This document shows, piece after piece, positions 22,746-36,242 of a DNA stretch of 64,000 nucleotides. The stretch spans positions 366,193 to 430,192 of the forward strand of contig RDEW01000011.1 of assembly GCA_011109175.1 (NCBI GenBank), read 5' to 3'. The stretch's first letter is position 1, and every line of letters begins with the position of its first letter. Under the pieces are notes generated by a model. The model made no database searches. It worked only from the letters and a program-made list of their open reading frames with translations, and was not told the DNA's origin. The DNA is from Dicyema japonicum (taxonomy: Eukaryota > Dicyemida > Rhombozoa > Dicyemidae). A program made the position numbers and the translations under genes.

Positions 22746-25101
22746 TCAAAACTGAGAAGGTTTAGAAGCCATATCAGTAATAGCACTATTCCCTCCATCC
22801 ACAGCCTTACTCAGATTAAACACACAGTTATCCGTACTTTTATTCACAAATCCAAAATAACTGCGTCTTCTACGGGAAGGACCAACCACTTCCACACTCT
22901 CAGACATTTCCCTCACAAATGAATCGACCACTTTTGGCATATTCTCTGACAAAATAGGAAAACATGGAAGATTGTCACTCACACTAATAATACTCGTAAA
23001 CTCCGTGACGTAAATCTCGCTTCTCAGTTTCTTCCACAAATTCTTAAAAGCAAACACCTTTTTTACCGCCAATATACCATCAAAGAATCCCACCTACAAA
23101 TATCAACCAATCAAACTGTGTTTGGGAGGTACAACAGAGTCATTTTCATATTATATTCATCAATTACTGTGATAGTTTTATCATCATATGACACAACTAC
23201 AAACACTCCATCAAATTCCTCAGGAATGTCGGATTTGATAACCTCATTTATTAGAATCGGTCTTCTCTCCAGCGCTTCAGTATGACTGATCACTTCAATC
23301 CGTGTCCTTTGAGTAGACCTCAATTCCTTTCCCCAACAATCTCCTACTATAACTTCTCCAAACAATATCAACAGATCAGATCCTTCAACAATGGAATCAA
23401 CCACATCCAATCTAGCAACTAAGGAGTAAGAACACTAAGTACTAATCACTGCTGTGGTATCCCTCAGCAAAAGGACATGCTTATTATCCATGGCAGCCAC
23501 ACAATTTGAGTATTTTCGCACAACTTTCACACAAACACAACCGACTAATCCAGACTGCATACAATCAATAGTAATAAGGGGCGGTCTCTGATCAACTTGA
23601 AACCCCAATTTGATGACCTTCCCACAATACTTGGTCAAATTATACCTCAATTCGATTACCTTTAATTAATCAACATACAAGCAAACCTCACCAATACAGC
23701 AGCAACACAGAAACTTTGATCCAACCATAAAAGATCCCTTATCAACGTCATCAGACAACCACTTATCCATAAATGCCTCACATTTATTCCAACCATCACA
23801 GACAACAGCGGTATAACCCTAAAACTCAGAACAATAACAACATCATTGATTCGCTTTCCCACAGCACACAACACCAATCCTACAACCACCCAGTCACGTC
23901 CTATATAACACAGAGCTGACCTTCGCCCCTCAATCACTTCCCTTCCGTATCTGCAATGCAACTGAACCACAATATCCACCGCTAGGCGATCACATTGCTG
24001 CCCTCTTTGTTTTCTAAACCTCTCCTTTGCGATAATGTGATCAAAGTGACGTCTAACGAAAGAATCTCCAGTTTTCTCAAAATTCACACCAGACATGTTC
24101 AGAAAGGCACTAAAATCAGCAGAACAGCCATTACTGCTTAATTTCATTAAATCCGACCCGATTGTAGCAGTTTGGGTGGATTATAATGACTGGGGACTGT
24201 CCATCATAGCACACAATTTGCTTACTATTCGATGTGAGATAATAATCATCACAATTGTCGTAATAGTAAAATCCAGTCCACGTGTTCTAGAACTTCGACA
24301 AAATAAAACTGATTTCGCCAGATTCAAAGGAATGAAAGGAATATTTTGTGGTGATTTGCTTCCTTGCTTTGAATCCAACTGTGACTCGGCGTTTTCGCAC
24401 GTGTTATAATTAATTTCTCGTTCGGGGTCAAAATTATCCAACAACTGATCAGCAACGTCCGTCACGTCAACCAAATAGGAACTGTCATCCAACTCATCTT
24501 TCAGTAAGCTGCGAACAAGGTTCAAAGACTTTTCAGAAACACCGACTTTTCTCCCAGCGGCAGTCGAAAATCCAAACGAACCGGTAGCCACGTGACTCAT
24601 TTCCTCCAAAAAAGGACTGCTAAATTTGTCGGAAATAATATCATTAAAGTCTGGCGTCAAACATTGACTGTGATTTTGTGAATTTTGTTGACAAAGGGAA
24701 ACAATTTCTTGACTCTTTCGTTTACTAACAATAACAGGAGAAGTGTTGTAAGTTTTAGGGGTCATATGCTTATTGTTGGGAGTCCTTATTAAGGCAGAAA
24801 AACAAGAACGGAGTTTTGTTTTGAATCGCTTCTTTGACTTTAATTTTCTGTAAAAATTCAGAATGTGATGACATTTCATCCTGGGACGTATTTTAGGACT
24901 GAACTTGATAGATTTCATTGAATTTCCTACCAATATATCGTTTCTGTAATTATGAAGTGAAGACAGACAACACAAATAAACAGTTTGCTTGAATATAAAC
25001 AATTGTTCGTGTTTGTGAGGATTAGAGAATAGATTTAACATGATAAATGACACATTTGGAAGAATCTGAACAATTGATAGGAAATTAAATGGAAATGACA
25101 A
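22746..25101 (-). CDS. BRCA2: BRCA2 homologue, compact, one BRC repeat
   Basis: BRCA2 loads RAD51 on single-stranded DNA for homologous recombination. On the minus strand one BRC repeat is clear: GFSTAAGRKVGVSEKSLNLV with RSLLKDELDD. Introns at 24287-24309 (23 nt), 24110-24134 (25 nt), 23819-23838 (20 nt) and 23660-23686 (27 nt) then assemble the DNA-binding domain: helical part with VQLHCRYGREVIEGRRSAL, first OB fold with YTAVVCDGWNKCEAF, and the characteristic GEVIELRYN, KLGFQVDQRPP, GLVGCVCVKVVRKYS. OB2 and OB3 continue through SDIPEEFDGVFVVVSYDD and VGFFDGILAV, ending at 22746. Only about 750 residues and a single BRC repeat, against eight in vertebrates. The ATG at 25101 may be too early; one at about 24918 (MKSIKFSPK) is an alternative. 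Introns near 23430 and 23100 are likely but not exactly placed. Confidence 0.85.
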
Positions 25102-25109
25102 AAGGACTC

Positions 25110-25420
25110 TGGGTATTTTTAAATCTATTTAATAGTTAATTGAAATTATATACGTTTTAAATAAAATTTCACACATTTTAGTTTTCTTTTTTTACTTTCA
25201 ACATAAGTTAAAGACAATGCATTCATTGCCCACAAGAAAAATTATTATATTTACCGCCAGATGTATTAAATTAATTTAAAAAATTATTTACACTAATTTA
25301 CTTAGGCAAAAACAGAATTTAAACTAAATAATAAAATTTTTCGTTTATCAATTGTACGGAGAGATACTGGCCGAATCCCTATGATTCAATTGGAAAGTGG
25401 ATCACGTAAAAATCGATTTT
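25110..25420. other. AT-rich spacer upstream of BRCA2
   Basis: No coding signal. It would hold the BRCA2 promoter; no motif is clear. Confidence 0.4.
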
Positions 25421-25940
25421 ATTTGTCATTAATGTATATGCACCACATCTTCAATATATGAACTTGGTGAGTTTTATTCGAGTCTTTCTGAAATATATTC
25501 TCAACTCTATTCATTCAGACTAATTTTTGTCGCAGGAAACTGGAATTCCAAAGCAGGATTTGACGTAGTAGTGAAAACTCAATTGGAAACCACGTAAGAG
25601 GATATCATAGCTCATCTGGAAACTGCCTGTAGACTTCTGAAATGTCTATTATTTTTTGTGCAATGGGTCTTTCAGCACGCTGGTTTATGAAAATTGAAAA
25701 TTCATTTAAAAAAGCTCGGTTCACTTCTTGGAGATACTGAGGACATTTCTCGTAAAAAAATGCTTGTAGAATAAGTATTTGGACCCGTAGAAAGCACGTC
25801 TATCTGAATTTCATGATAAGGCAATTCAATGAGTTCATAAAACTGATCCTATTGCGTGCTCAATGTTTGCAGGCCATAATGGAGAAATTGTCCTGAAATT
25901 ATTATTATCCCAGGATCACCTGGTTAAATGAAAAGAGAGA
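25420..25940 (+). pseudogene. RTE-like LINE remnant
   Basis: Contains a broken endonuclease piece (NVYAP near 25430, AGNWNSKAGFD near 25535) and then directly GSLLGDTEDISRKKMLV near 25725, which matches GSLLGDMEDVARRKIL in the LINE at 58.7-60 kb. Most of the element between is deleted. Confidence 0.6.
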
Positions 25941-26620
25941 AAGTTCCTAACTAACTAAGATACCCTAGACCGGTACATGGGAGTTCTTATCCGACATGGG
26001 CGAGAATCCTGGATGGTTGAATAGACTTTCTAATTCCTCATAGAAACGTAGGAATCCTTGACCATTTTCAAGCTAACTTCTGAGGGAGAGAGCAAATATT
26101 CTCGTATTCGAAGGTTAGAGCAAATAGTTTGCTAATACTCACTGTAGGAGGAAAGGGGATCTTATTTATATTGATCATCACAATGTTCGACTTACTAAGC
26201 TAGTTTCCTCAGTATGGCTGGAGAACGTTATAATCGTTTCGAAAGTGACTCCAATAATCTTCCGACATCGCGTAGCAAATATTGGAACCAAGGAATTTCA
26301 AATTCACCCTTAAATCTCATGTTCGCAGTAAACAAGGTGAACAAAGATTTGAATGTTAGTTGAGTAGCAACCAGCCTCACTAAGTTGTAGGAGACCAACG
26401 GCTATTAGTAGAACGCAGCAAATGCCGGTCGCTCAACTGAGATTTGTGTGCAGATAGAGAACAAATTGGCAGATACACTAGGCAAGTGTGTGACCCGAAC
26501 ATTAATGACTATTATTCATTGAATAGTGTTTAAAATAATAAACGTTAAAAACAAAAATTTAGCAATAATATTACAGATATATCATATAAGTTACAAAGTA
26601 ACTTAAATTATTTCACAAAA
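25940..26620. other. Intergenic, nothing recognisable
   Basis: Stops in all frames; no repeat match found in the window. Confidence 0.4.
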
Positions 26621-26625
26621 CGTTC

Positions 26626-29600
26626 TCAGTCAGACATATCCGAACTTAATTCCAAATCATTTTCCAACTGAGAATGATCCATCATAGTTTCGGTTTCCTT
26701 TTTTATAGTATCTTTCTCAGGCAATTTTGATTTATAATCAATTCCGATCTAAAATAACATACAATAACTTACATTCTCACTAATTGGTTTCATTATATCA
26801 AACGAATCCTTAATATTGGGCTGAGATAAATTCAATTGCTCAGAGTTCAACATATTAAATCGAAACAACCTTTGCCAAACTCTCATCGCACACAGTAGTC
26901 AGCTGTTTCGCAATAATCGATAATGGATGATCCTTTCCGTTGTAAATTATACAGTTCATGTAAATTTGATTGACGTCATCCACAAACTCATTCACATTCT
27001 TGTATTCAAACATTTTCACTTTCTGTAATATAACATTACTAGAACAACCTTAAGAATAGTTGACAAATCCATGGGACGAAGAATTATGCTGTAGTAGTCC
27101 AATACTTTTTTCTGTTAACGGGGACGTGAAATGGATATGACTGAACTAATAAACAGAGAATACCCCATTTACTGCCTTCATATTCTCAACTACCTTCTCG
27201 AGAATAAACGCAAAACCAACACGTTCATCCTCATGGAGTAATGGATTCACTGACTTTTCAAATTTTATAAGCTTTGCTTCTTTCTACGAATAATATTAAA
27301 ATAAACCATAGCTATGCGTTGGAAACAGTACTCAGCCATCTTTTTCGCTGCAAAAGTCAGTGCATGGTCACCCCCTAAAATAATAACGCAATCACAACCG
27401 TTATACTCCTCAGAGTTTTTAACAATTTGTGAAAAGTCGACAAGGAACTGTTCCCTCGACTGATAAGTTTTCGCCCTTACGTTCTAAAATAACAAAATCA
27501 AGCCTACCTCTCTTAATGTTTGCAAGTCCATTGGTTTTTTGATTACAAAGTGATAATCAGGGACATCCTTAGCCAACACAGGAGTATGAAATGGATAGGA
27601 CTATAAATGTAGCAAAGACAGTACGCAAGGTAGGTCCCTTATCTCTTTTAATATTCCCTCGAATATTATACTCATTGCTAGCAAAGGATCTCGAGAGCAT
27701 CTTTGAGTACGCTTTGGTCTCTGCAAGTCGATACAAAATAATACGCTGTAAATATCTGTCGAGTCAAGTTTCCTCTTTGAAGAAGACAGTGATCCAGCAA
27801 AAGTCACCTTCTTGGCTTTATTCTTGGCAGCTTTACTCTTACTAGCGCTGTCCCTATAATCAAAATACTATATTACTTGTGACTCTCTACAATGGAATTA
27901 GGAATAGCAATCCTAGTTCCCTCCACTCTAATCAGTTCTTTTGCATCAGACATGGGTTCGTTTGGAGTTTTATTAAAATTAGTGTTAATGACTGACTTAA
28001 TAGCATCCTCGCTGTATAAAGGACATTCTTTATTTGTCCTCATATGACCAACTTGACCACAAGCACCACATCGTGTCTGAATGTACAAAATCAGCAACCT
28101 TTATTTGACTGATCTTTGTCTTGTAGCTTTTATCATTATTTACTTCAACAATATCTTTATGGTTGACCCTTTTGTGAATCCGTCTCAGCTGTTCTTGTAG
28201 CCTTCTCCTGACTCTGCGCAGTTTGTTCCTCCTTTCCTCTTCAATTCCGACATATTTGACACTATCAATAACAATTAGAATAACATTTCCTCGTGACTCT
28301 TAGACTTGCGTATGCGTACATAATACTCAATAACTTTAGGTTGCCTCACAATTTCCTCTTGCGAGTGCACAACTCCGTTTTCATCCTGGAATTTCCGTGT
28401 TATCTTAAGAACACTTCCCCTGTTCTACTATTAATATAAATTTTACTATTAGTTCATGCAGTTGATCCACATAGGATTTACCATCAGCAATTGGGGCGTT
28501 TGTCATTACTATTTTTTCTAATTCCTTCTTCTCCTTCTCCTCTCGTTTCTTCTTCAGTTCTTTCAAGTTCTTTGCAGCATTCTTGTTTTTCTTGTTTATT
28601 AGGAAATCCAAGTTCTTGTCAATCTCGGCCACCTCGGAGTCGTCACCATCAGAACTAGAATCATTGTCGGTCAAAATGACTTCATCTGACGCCAAAAGTC
28701 TAAAATGAGGTTGAATAGTAAAACCTATTCTGCAAATCAAATATACGCTGACACTCTCCCTCATATCGTTCATTGGTGTCCACACGTGATAAACGGGAAG
28801 ATCTCGCAAATTTAGAAAAGGCTAAATTGATAAGACGGTAGAACCATCAGTCTCTCCAGATTTTACATTTTGTGTGGAAAGCGACCTAACAAGGTCAATA
28901 ATCTTCCATCTTTTCATTTCTTTTATCTCTTTTTCTGACACTCCAAATTTTGAGAGAACAGATCTTGCATCCCTCAAATAAAGTCTTCGTAGGTCAGCAT
29001 CAGTCCCCGTTACTCCTTTCTTTGACATTTGATTATCATCCTATTATTAAACACGATGGGGGTAACTCGAACTGAAGAAAACTTAAAAGGAACTCGTGCA
29101 TACGAAAAAGCTTCCCCACAGCCAGTAGGGTCTGCAAATCCTGTCAGCTGAAGGAGGCACTTATTACGTGTAGCATCCAGAAAGGCGGATGTTGTATTCC
29201 ACGGAGCAGTTTTAATCTTAAAATCAAAGAATCTCAGACTTCGTCATCCATTTTGTCGTCGTTCTTAGTATTAACATCGTCCAATATAAACAGTGACTTT
29301 TCACCATAGCCAGCGTCCTTCAGTCTTTGATCAGCGCATAACATTGAGTATTGTGCACAACATCGCTCAGGTGTGACCATTGTTCTAATTTCTTCTTCTG
29401 TCGGTATTCGAAACTCATTTCTAAGAACCCACCAATTAGAATCCCTTCCTAAAAATAATTCCTCACATAAGACCGGTCCGTCTAAAAATTGCGCACGGTT
29501 TAAGACGCTTGCGTATACTCCCTTCTGCATAACTTGGGAATGCCCGCCTAATTTCTTCCATTTTTATTCTTCTAGGAATGTCATTGCTTTTCCAAACAGT

Positions 29601-31774
29601 CGATAGATGAATACTTGCAGAAACTCTCTAATAAAACTTCCAGCTTTCTTCGAAGTTGGATTTGGAACTTCTATTAGTGGAAGTTGTTGACCGATTGCAA
29701 AAAGGGCTGACGCCTCCCTTATATAATATCTAAGTATAATGTAACTAATATACCAGTACGGAGCCTAACTACAAGGAAGTCAGTTTTGGGAGTTTCATGC
29801 TCGTATATTGGAGCCCTGAACATTGTCGATTCAATGGCTTGAATAGACTGACCAGGTGAGAGCAATCCAAGAAACGGAGATTTATATGAATAGGCCAACT
29901 CTCCAAACTTAAACGAGGGAACAAATGTGTCCCCACTTGTTCTCTACCAATATTGGTTAGCAATACAGGTTTATAATAATTCTTAATTCCACATGCCATC
30001 CCAGTCTGAGGCACCAGAAGAGGATGTTCTTCACTATATTCAGCCAATATAATTGTCCCATCAGTAGCAGAGAGATCCTGCATAGTTCGCATCATAAACA
30101 CATCCTTCTCTCCCTCTTTCTTATTCTGCAATATTTACATAAAATACCTTCATCCTCATTTGAATCCTTCTGGTAAGTGGTATTATTGGGTGAGGCCCTG
30201 GAGTTGAAAGAAGTCCAGTAAAGTATTTCTTTAGAGGGACTCTATAAAATGTTCTGAGAATTGACGGCGTGAAATGAGTAAAAAAGAATGGTTGTTGCAG
30301 CATCATTGCAGGAGTAGAATGCTTGATTTAGTCATAAAGTTACCAAAATAGTCTCCTCTGAAACCAACTTAAACCCACTCTCAGCAGTTATGGACGGATT
30401 ATATGCCTCGTCAATTGAATTTAGCATCGCATATTCAGTTCGTTCATCTTCATCCTTTTTATCTTTGTCCTTATTAATGTCCTGAATAAATAGCTAAGAA
30501 ATACTTTATTTCTCTCGTCAGTTTCATTAAATATATTAAAGGTAACATCAACGTCGTTCATATCGATTATGGGAAGTCTGGGTTTGGGAATTTCGGGTAC
30601 ATTCTGAGCTTGTTATAACAAAATACGTTTGTGTCCCATATTATTTCGTCCTCCCAGGGAGAAAAAATAAGGTCATAGTTCTCTGTGGGAAATATCATCA
30701 TTCGACAGATTTTTCCTTGAGTAGCTATATGTAATCCTAAAGCAAACCAGGCTTCACGTGAACAGGGACCGAATTACTTCTTATTTCAGTAGCAGTCCAC
30801 CCACAGTAACGTTTGCCACATGGTGGTGTCACATCCCTTTTTGAGTCGTTAATATCCCACACAATGTTGGTTTCCCAACTCTTCTGAGTAAGCATCAAAT
30901 AGCTGTGCTCGTTAAATGGTAGAGATTCAAATTTTTTTACATCCAAGGTCGGTCGGTGAGAATTCTGAGTGACTTAAAACATTACCTTGGTTAATTTTAG
31001 TCCATATGTAAGATTTGAACAGTTAGCATTCACTCCCAACTTATCATACCAGTCACAACACATTCCATAACGAGTTTGATTTTGCCCTGCATTGTCTCCA
31101 GTCTTCACTTTTTCTTCTAAAGGTTTCAACATTGTTTTGGGTATCTTTAGCCGGTCTAGCCCATCCTCCACACACTCCCAAGGAAGAGGGTTACGCAAGC
31201 GACAACCCCGACTATCAATTTCTGTCAGTTATAATAATGAAATACTGAGACTCTCCAATGGTCTATAATCATAGTCAAAAAATTTGGTAGAATTTAATGT
31301 TGAGAACATTATGGGGGCCATAAACTTAAATTGGGGAAATATTTTGTTGATATGAACTCCTTTGAGTGCATTGGGCATCAGCATAGCCAAAGGATTGTAT
31401 GGAGTGGCAGAAACAGACTGAAAGTCGGAATAGGGAATATTAATGAATCGAGGTTGGGACACCAATTGATAGGAAGATTCATAATTATCATCACAAACTT
31501 CATCAATGTCGAAAAAATCAACAGCATCGTCACTTTTAAGCAATAAGTGATCTTACATTAGATTAGGAACAAACCTGGTGGTTCATCGCTTTCGCCAGTT
31601 TTCGGCAGGTAGTCAATGTTAAAGACATTCTTAAGGAGGAAATTAACATTGTTATCATTCTTTAATTAGGAGATTATTTAATACTAAATTTGTTTTTTCT
31701 ATTAATTCTTGGTGAGACTCTGTATCATCTGTATTTCCCAACATGAAAGATAGAAGATCGAAGTCATCACACAT
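26626..31774 (-). CDS. TAF1: TAF1, largest TFIID subunit
   Basis: TAF1 scaffolds TFIID at RNA polymerase II promoters. The minus-strand ATG at 31774 begins [17 protein letters not shown], a TBP-inhibitory-type acidic N-terminus. The core domain follows: [58 protein letters not shown] and [20 protein letters not shown] with [14 protein letters not shown] (29270-29500). Next are [19 protein letters not shown], a zinc knuckle [19 protein letters not shown] (about 28040-28090) and two bromodomains ([10 protein letters not shown] near 27520; [10 protein letters not shown] near 27070). The stop is at 26626. About 20 microintrons are present; four placed exactly are 31660-31684, 31552-31574, 27854-27876 and 27484-27507 (23-25 nt). 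One extra A is needed near 27100 in bromodomain 2. The acidic tail after the second bromodomain is short. Confidence 0.93.
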
Positions 31775-32789
31775 CACGGAAAAATACGGATTGGATGTAG
31801 TTACAATATATTAAATTTTTAAATAAAATTTATTTATTTTTTAAATAAATTTATAAACCCTAAGATTCAATATATTCTTAATACTTCGATTTGATTATTA
31901 AAAAAGATGTGATTAACATTCTTGAGTCGCTGCTGCTACAAAGACAACAAAAGCACTTGCTTATTAGCTAATTTCTCTTAGATAAGTGAATTACAAAATT
32001 TTTGAACTAAATGATTTGTTCGAGCTTCGATTGGCCCAAAAATTTGAGGACGCTGAACAGTAATTGTCTGCTTCTGCCGAAACAAGAAAGTTTCCGTTAG
32101 ATTATTAATATATCCTCGAATGTGTAGCAAAAAACACAATTCTGAGTTCTAGACATTTCCTCAATTGTCAATCAATCTAAAAACGAGATAAGTTCCTCAT
32201 GTACTTTTAGAAACCTTTGAAACTAAGACTATTTTTAACTGAATTCCGGTAAATTCAAATTGAATTTCACTAGAAAAGTATGCTTATACTTTGGATTTAG
32301 ACATATTTTTCTTGAACCACCATAATATAAAATTTTAAATATACTTTGACTCATTTTCTTAGAATTACTTGATCCTAAAAATAGTGTCTAATGAGAACAT
32401 TACGATATTTTGGCAAATTCTTGATTATTTTATTCCTTGACAGACGAATGCCGTCCCAGCTTACTCAGATGAAACTTTTGATGTTCTCGGATTTAGGAAA
32501 CTGCATTTTGTTGATAAAGTTGGAACTTACCAAGAAGTGACGAGATAATAACTTTTCTATTTATTAGAATAATAGTTTTTTGGTAGTAAAATTAAGTAAA
32601 TTAAATTTTTATTATTCTTGGTGCCTTAAAAATAATCATTCACTTGATCTATGTAATTCTGAGTTGAACTTTTTAGATTCTTCATTAATCAGGTTAAATC
32701 GTCTATCAGCCATATGGCCATTGAGCTAATGATGTGTCTCTGGTAAACTATACCATGGCTATAATAAAATTACTATCTTTTCTTCTCAA
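31775..32789. other. Intergenic upstream of TAF1
   Basis: AT-rich with no recognised gene. A 38-codon open stretch after TTGACAG at 32447 (TNAVPAYSDETFDVLGFRKL onwards, stop at 32550) looks like a possible terminal exon but matches nothing I know. Confidence 0.35.
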
Positions 32790-32940
32790 ATTAGATGTAG
32801 CCTTTCGTATTTTTTCTTACAGGATCTATGAGACATCGAAAATCCTATATTTTGAAATACTAAATAATCGGATGCGCCAACGTCAGGATTATAATAATAA
32901 TAATAACACCAGAGACCACGGTTACATAAACTAACTAATC
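32790..32940 (+). repeat. SINE fragment (third family) with (AAT)n tail
   Basis: GATGTAGCCTTTCGTATTTT and GATCTATGAGACATCGAAAA parallel 56785-56830. An AATAATAATAAT run follows at about 32888-32905. Confidence 0.45.
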
Positions 32941-33235
32941 ACGTGATCCCAGCACGCACTAGCAGGATTAAAATTCCGTCTGATCTAAATAAAAATAACT
33001 TGATACTCTATCTTGAGGAAGAACAAGAAAATTATTAATTATTCTCATTGTTTATAATAATAATATCGAATATTACGTATTATAAATGCTGTAATAATAG
33101 ATTTTGAAAACATCATCACAATTTATTATTTGAGCAACTCAAAATTTAATGTGAATCAAATTTTACCAATCCAAGACATCATTGTCTTTGTCGGTGTGAA
33201 ATCACTTAAATGGAACATTTTTTCAATAAATAAAT

Positions 33236-33660
33236 TGTTAGGCGAGCTTTGGACGCCACAGGACATCCCTCTATGCTCGAACTAGCCGGTCTTTGCAGGC
33301 GTGAGGGTAAACAACCAGATGGGATGACCATTTTCCCTTTTGAAGCCGGGAAACCTCACGTCTGGGATGTCATTTACACATTAGCCCTTTGCAAACTACA
33401 CCAAAGTGCCTCCGGAGCATGTTCTGCCACTGAGAAGACCGAGAGATCAAAACAGGCAAAGTACGCTGTCCTACCCGGGGATTTTTTGTTTGTTCCACTC
33501 GCTGTTGAAACGTCTGGTTCCCTTGCACCCGCGACGCTAGAACTCTTGTGTCGTCAAGGAATCGGATTTCTACACCATCGGAAGATCCCCGTGAGCGCTG
33601 CTGGCTATTTGAGCGAATCTCTCTCGCCATCCTGAGAGGAAATTTCCACGCAGCTTGAGC
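33236..33660 (+). pseudogene. RLE LINE, 5'-truncated 3' end
   Basis: Begins abruptly at TTGTTAGGCGAGCTTTGGAC, matching 18738 onward, and runs to the LINE 3' end. It encodes HPSMLELAGLCRREGKQPDG, FPFEAGKPHVWDVIY, then GDFLFVPLAVETSGSLAPA. A frameshift near 33560 breaks the end. A sharp 5' truncation point is the classic signature of target-primed reverse transcription. Confidence 0.75.
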
Positions 33661-33769
33661 GACCGCTAGATGACCTTTTGTTTATTTTATTTGTTTTTAT
33701 AAAAATTTAAAAGTCACAAAAAATTAAATAAAACAATTAATATGTATAAATAAATATGTATAGTTCATT

Positions 33770-33915
33770 GAATCACAGACGTTCTGAAATCATCATAATA
33801 TCCGGTTCATTAAAAACAACGGCTCCGGTTTCATCGGTCTGTGAATCACTTAATTAGTTGGTTTACTTCTTCTTTCTTGGTGTTCCCTTCTCGGGGTTAT
33901 TAAATAAATAAATCA
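33770..33915 (+). repeat. SINE 3' end
   Basis: GAATCACTTAATTAGTTGG, TTCTTTCTTGGTGTTCCC and CGGGGTTATTAAATAAATAA match the tails at 600-665 and 16185-16250. Confidence 0.55.
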
Positions 33916-34079
33916 CAATATGCAGCTTGAACAAAACTTGCCAACTCCGTTCAATCCAGTATGACCAAAACTATCTCTCAAATTACAGGACTAGCGATCA
34001 GGACTACCCCATTTTGAGGTTCTTGTGAGGAGGTCAGGAGGCATATTCTCACAAAATGGAAAACCGCTAGGAAAACGGT

Positions 34080-34087
34080 GTTATTAT
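34080..34087 (+). repeat. Left target-site duplication of the MULE
   Basis: GTTATTAT, identical to 36793-36800, directly outside the terminal GGTTCTAGG of the element. Confidence 0.75.
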
Positions 34088-34093
34088 GGTTCT

Positions 34094-34216
34094 AGGTAAA
34101 TTCATCGCCGGTAAATTCATCGCCGGTAATTTCATCGCCGGTAAATTCATCGCTGGTAAATTCATCGCTGGTAAATTCATCGCTGGTAAATTCATCGCGA
34201 GGTAAATTCATCGCCG
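34094..34216 (+). repeat. Left terminal 15-bp tandem array of the MULE
   Basis: About eight copies of GTAAATTCATCGCCG with point changes (GCTG for GCCG, one GCGAG). The array lies inside the terminal inverted repeat and is the mirror of 36577-36786. Confidence 0.9.
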
Positions 34217-34561
34217 GTTAATTCAAGCGACCACGTGGGTTCTTAAAAAAGAGGTCGAAATTTTGATTTTTTATATTATCATTAAAATGTAATTTTGGAG
34301 ATTAATTTGACGATATGAGTCACGTGGCCAGATCCCCAAGATAGAAGAAATTTGAAAACCTCAATTCTCCAAATAGTGTTAAATTTACTCAACGATGTGC
34401 ACCACACGTGTGTGTATTGGTTAAAGTGATAGAAAAATTATTGATTATCTTACTGATTATTGATTAATAACAAAGGTCAAACTTTAAGTGAATATTTATG
34501 ATAATATAATTTTTAGAAAACAAGTTTATGACAATTATTAACAAAAACATTGTGTTAATTT

Positions 34562-35937
34562 CTAAAATGCTAAATTATAGGCAATGCCTTTTAAATAGTC
34601 AAGAATTTCGCGATTATCGAAGTCATTTACAATGCGTTGAATTCTTAAAGCATTATCTCTGTATTTTTTCTTTTGTGTAGGACCTTCCCCACCAGCAATA
34701 TACTGTTCAATTTTAATTTCATTTCTTGCTTGTTCTTTCTTCAAAACATCAATAAACTTCCAAATCGTAGGATGACACGCTCCAATTAAAGAATTAAAAG
34801 AATGATGCCATCCTTCGCAAGAGTTATTCGTTTTAGGCCCAGCAACTCTCGCTGCTTCAAAACAATTCCACAATTCATGGGCAAAACGTGGACAACGACG
34901 TACTTGACGGCGGTCGGGACGTCCTATCCAAATATCTTCTACATAATCCAGTACAGGTTGAGCTTCTTCTGGGAAACTGTTGTAATCACACAAATGTTCA
35001 AAATAATGAACAACGTGTAATGTTGGGACAAATGCCAGCGCCGCAATCATGCGCATTTTCAGAGCGAATTCTGAATCTCTTTGATATAATAATTAATCCT
35101 GTGATTGGATGCATCTAAATATGGATTGGGACAAATGAAAGAAACAGCCCTTCGTAATAGCATCAGGAAATATAATATTAAATCCATTTATAGCTGCTTT
35201 TTCGAAATCAGTCATAATTGTCCTTGGTGATAACGATGGCTCCAATGATTTTAATTCCGAAAAAAACTTTTTTATAGCTTTCTTCCGTTCTTTTACACAT
35301 TAAAATGTATATAAGTGGTAAAACATCATTATTTACTAGTCCATGAATCGTATATAATTGATTAAACAAATATGGGACTGTCTTAAAAGTACCATCCGCA
35401 TACCAAAAGTTTGTAGTGGAAAGCAAATTTAGATTTTTTCTCGTTGTAAAAATTATTGTTCTGTTAACACTGTCTTCACTATCAAACAATAGAAAAGGTT
35501 CATTGGCATAAGAGTATCTGTATTCTGGAGGTATTCTTAACTGGTCTATGTTAAGTGGATTAGGAGGAGCTTGATCTTTTGTATTTCTTGAATTTCTAAT
35601 GTTTCTTTTAATTAAAGAAGCTATGGGTAGTCGGGCAGACACCTCTAGTGGCAAACCCACACACACTTCAGTCGTAATAATATGTGGATTATCTTGTGAT
35701 GCAAGAGCTCTTCTTTTTATTTCTTGAGTAATTCTCTTTGATTCGACATATGCAGCATCACCAGCATGATTGTGTTCGTTGACTCTTTTAATAATGATGT
35801 CTCCCTTGGTGTGTACTCTCGCTTTACATTTAATTTTGTAGTAGGATTCACATTTCCATAATGACTTCGCCATTAAATTTTTCAAAACAGTAAATGTATC
35901 CATCTTCAAAAAGTTTTCTCTTATTTCTATCACTCAT
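34562..35937 (-). pseudogene. FLYWCH-MULE transposase, broken frames
   Basis: Minus strand from an ATG at 35937. A FLYWCH-type finger (KLFEDGYIYCFEKFNGEVI, then WKCESYYKIKCKARVHT and NEHNH) is followed by the MULE catalytic core: NFWYADGTFKTVPYLFNQLY (first Asp), PRTIMTDFEKAAINGF (second Asp), GCFFHLSQSI, RMIAALAFVP and NNSCEGWHHSFNSLIG (Glu), ending at 34562. The frame breaks in three places: one surplus base in the FLYWCH finger near 35858, one missing A in a run near 35275, and an in-frame TAA near 35094. All catalytic acids remain, so it may be a very recent copy or carry sequencing errors. Confidence 0.85.
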
Positions 35938-36242
35938 TACAAATTGCAAAGCCATGCTGTCAAGATATAAGAAATTAGCGAAAAAATATCACTTTATAGT
36001 AATCAATTATGATAATGACGATAAAGTACAAAAGAATTCAAGGGCATTATCACCACATTACAAAAGAATTCAAGGACATTATCACAGATTATAAGCTACT
36101 TTATCAGTTAAAAGAAACACAATTACATGCAACCATTACTCTTGTGTTTAAGATAGAGATGAATACTATCCTCAGCACTAAAGAAAACTGGCAATTTTAT
36201 GTTTCAATCGTCGTATATAGATGAATACTGACAGAGTTATTT

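Noticed and set aside
24095-24409. Plus-strand frame across BRCA2
   Set aside because: The minus strand carries the conserved BRCA2 residues and consistent introns.
32447-32552. A terminal exon of an unknown gene
   Set aside because: Open for only 35 or so codons, no partner exon or family match, so kept only as a remark.
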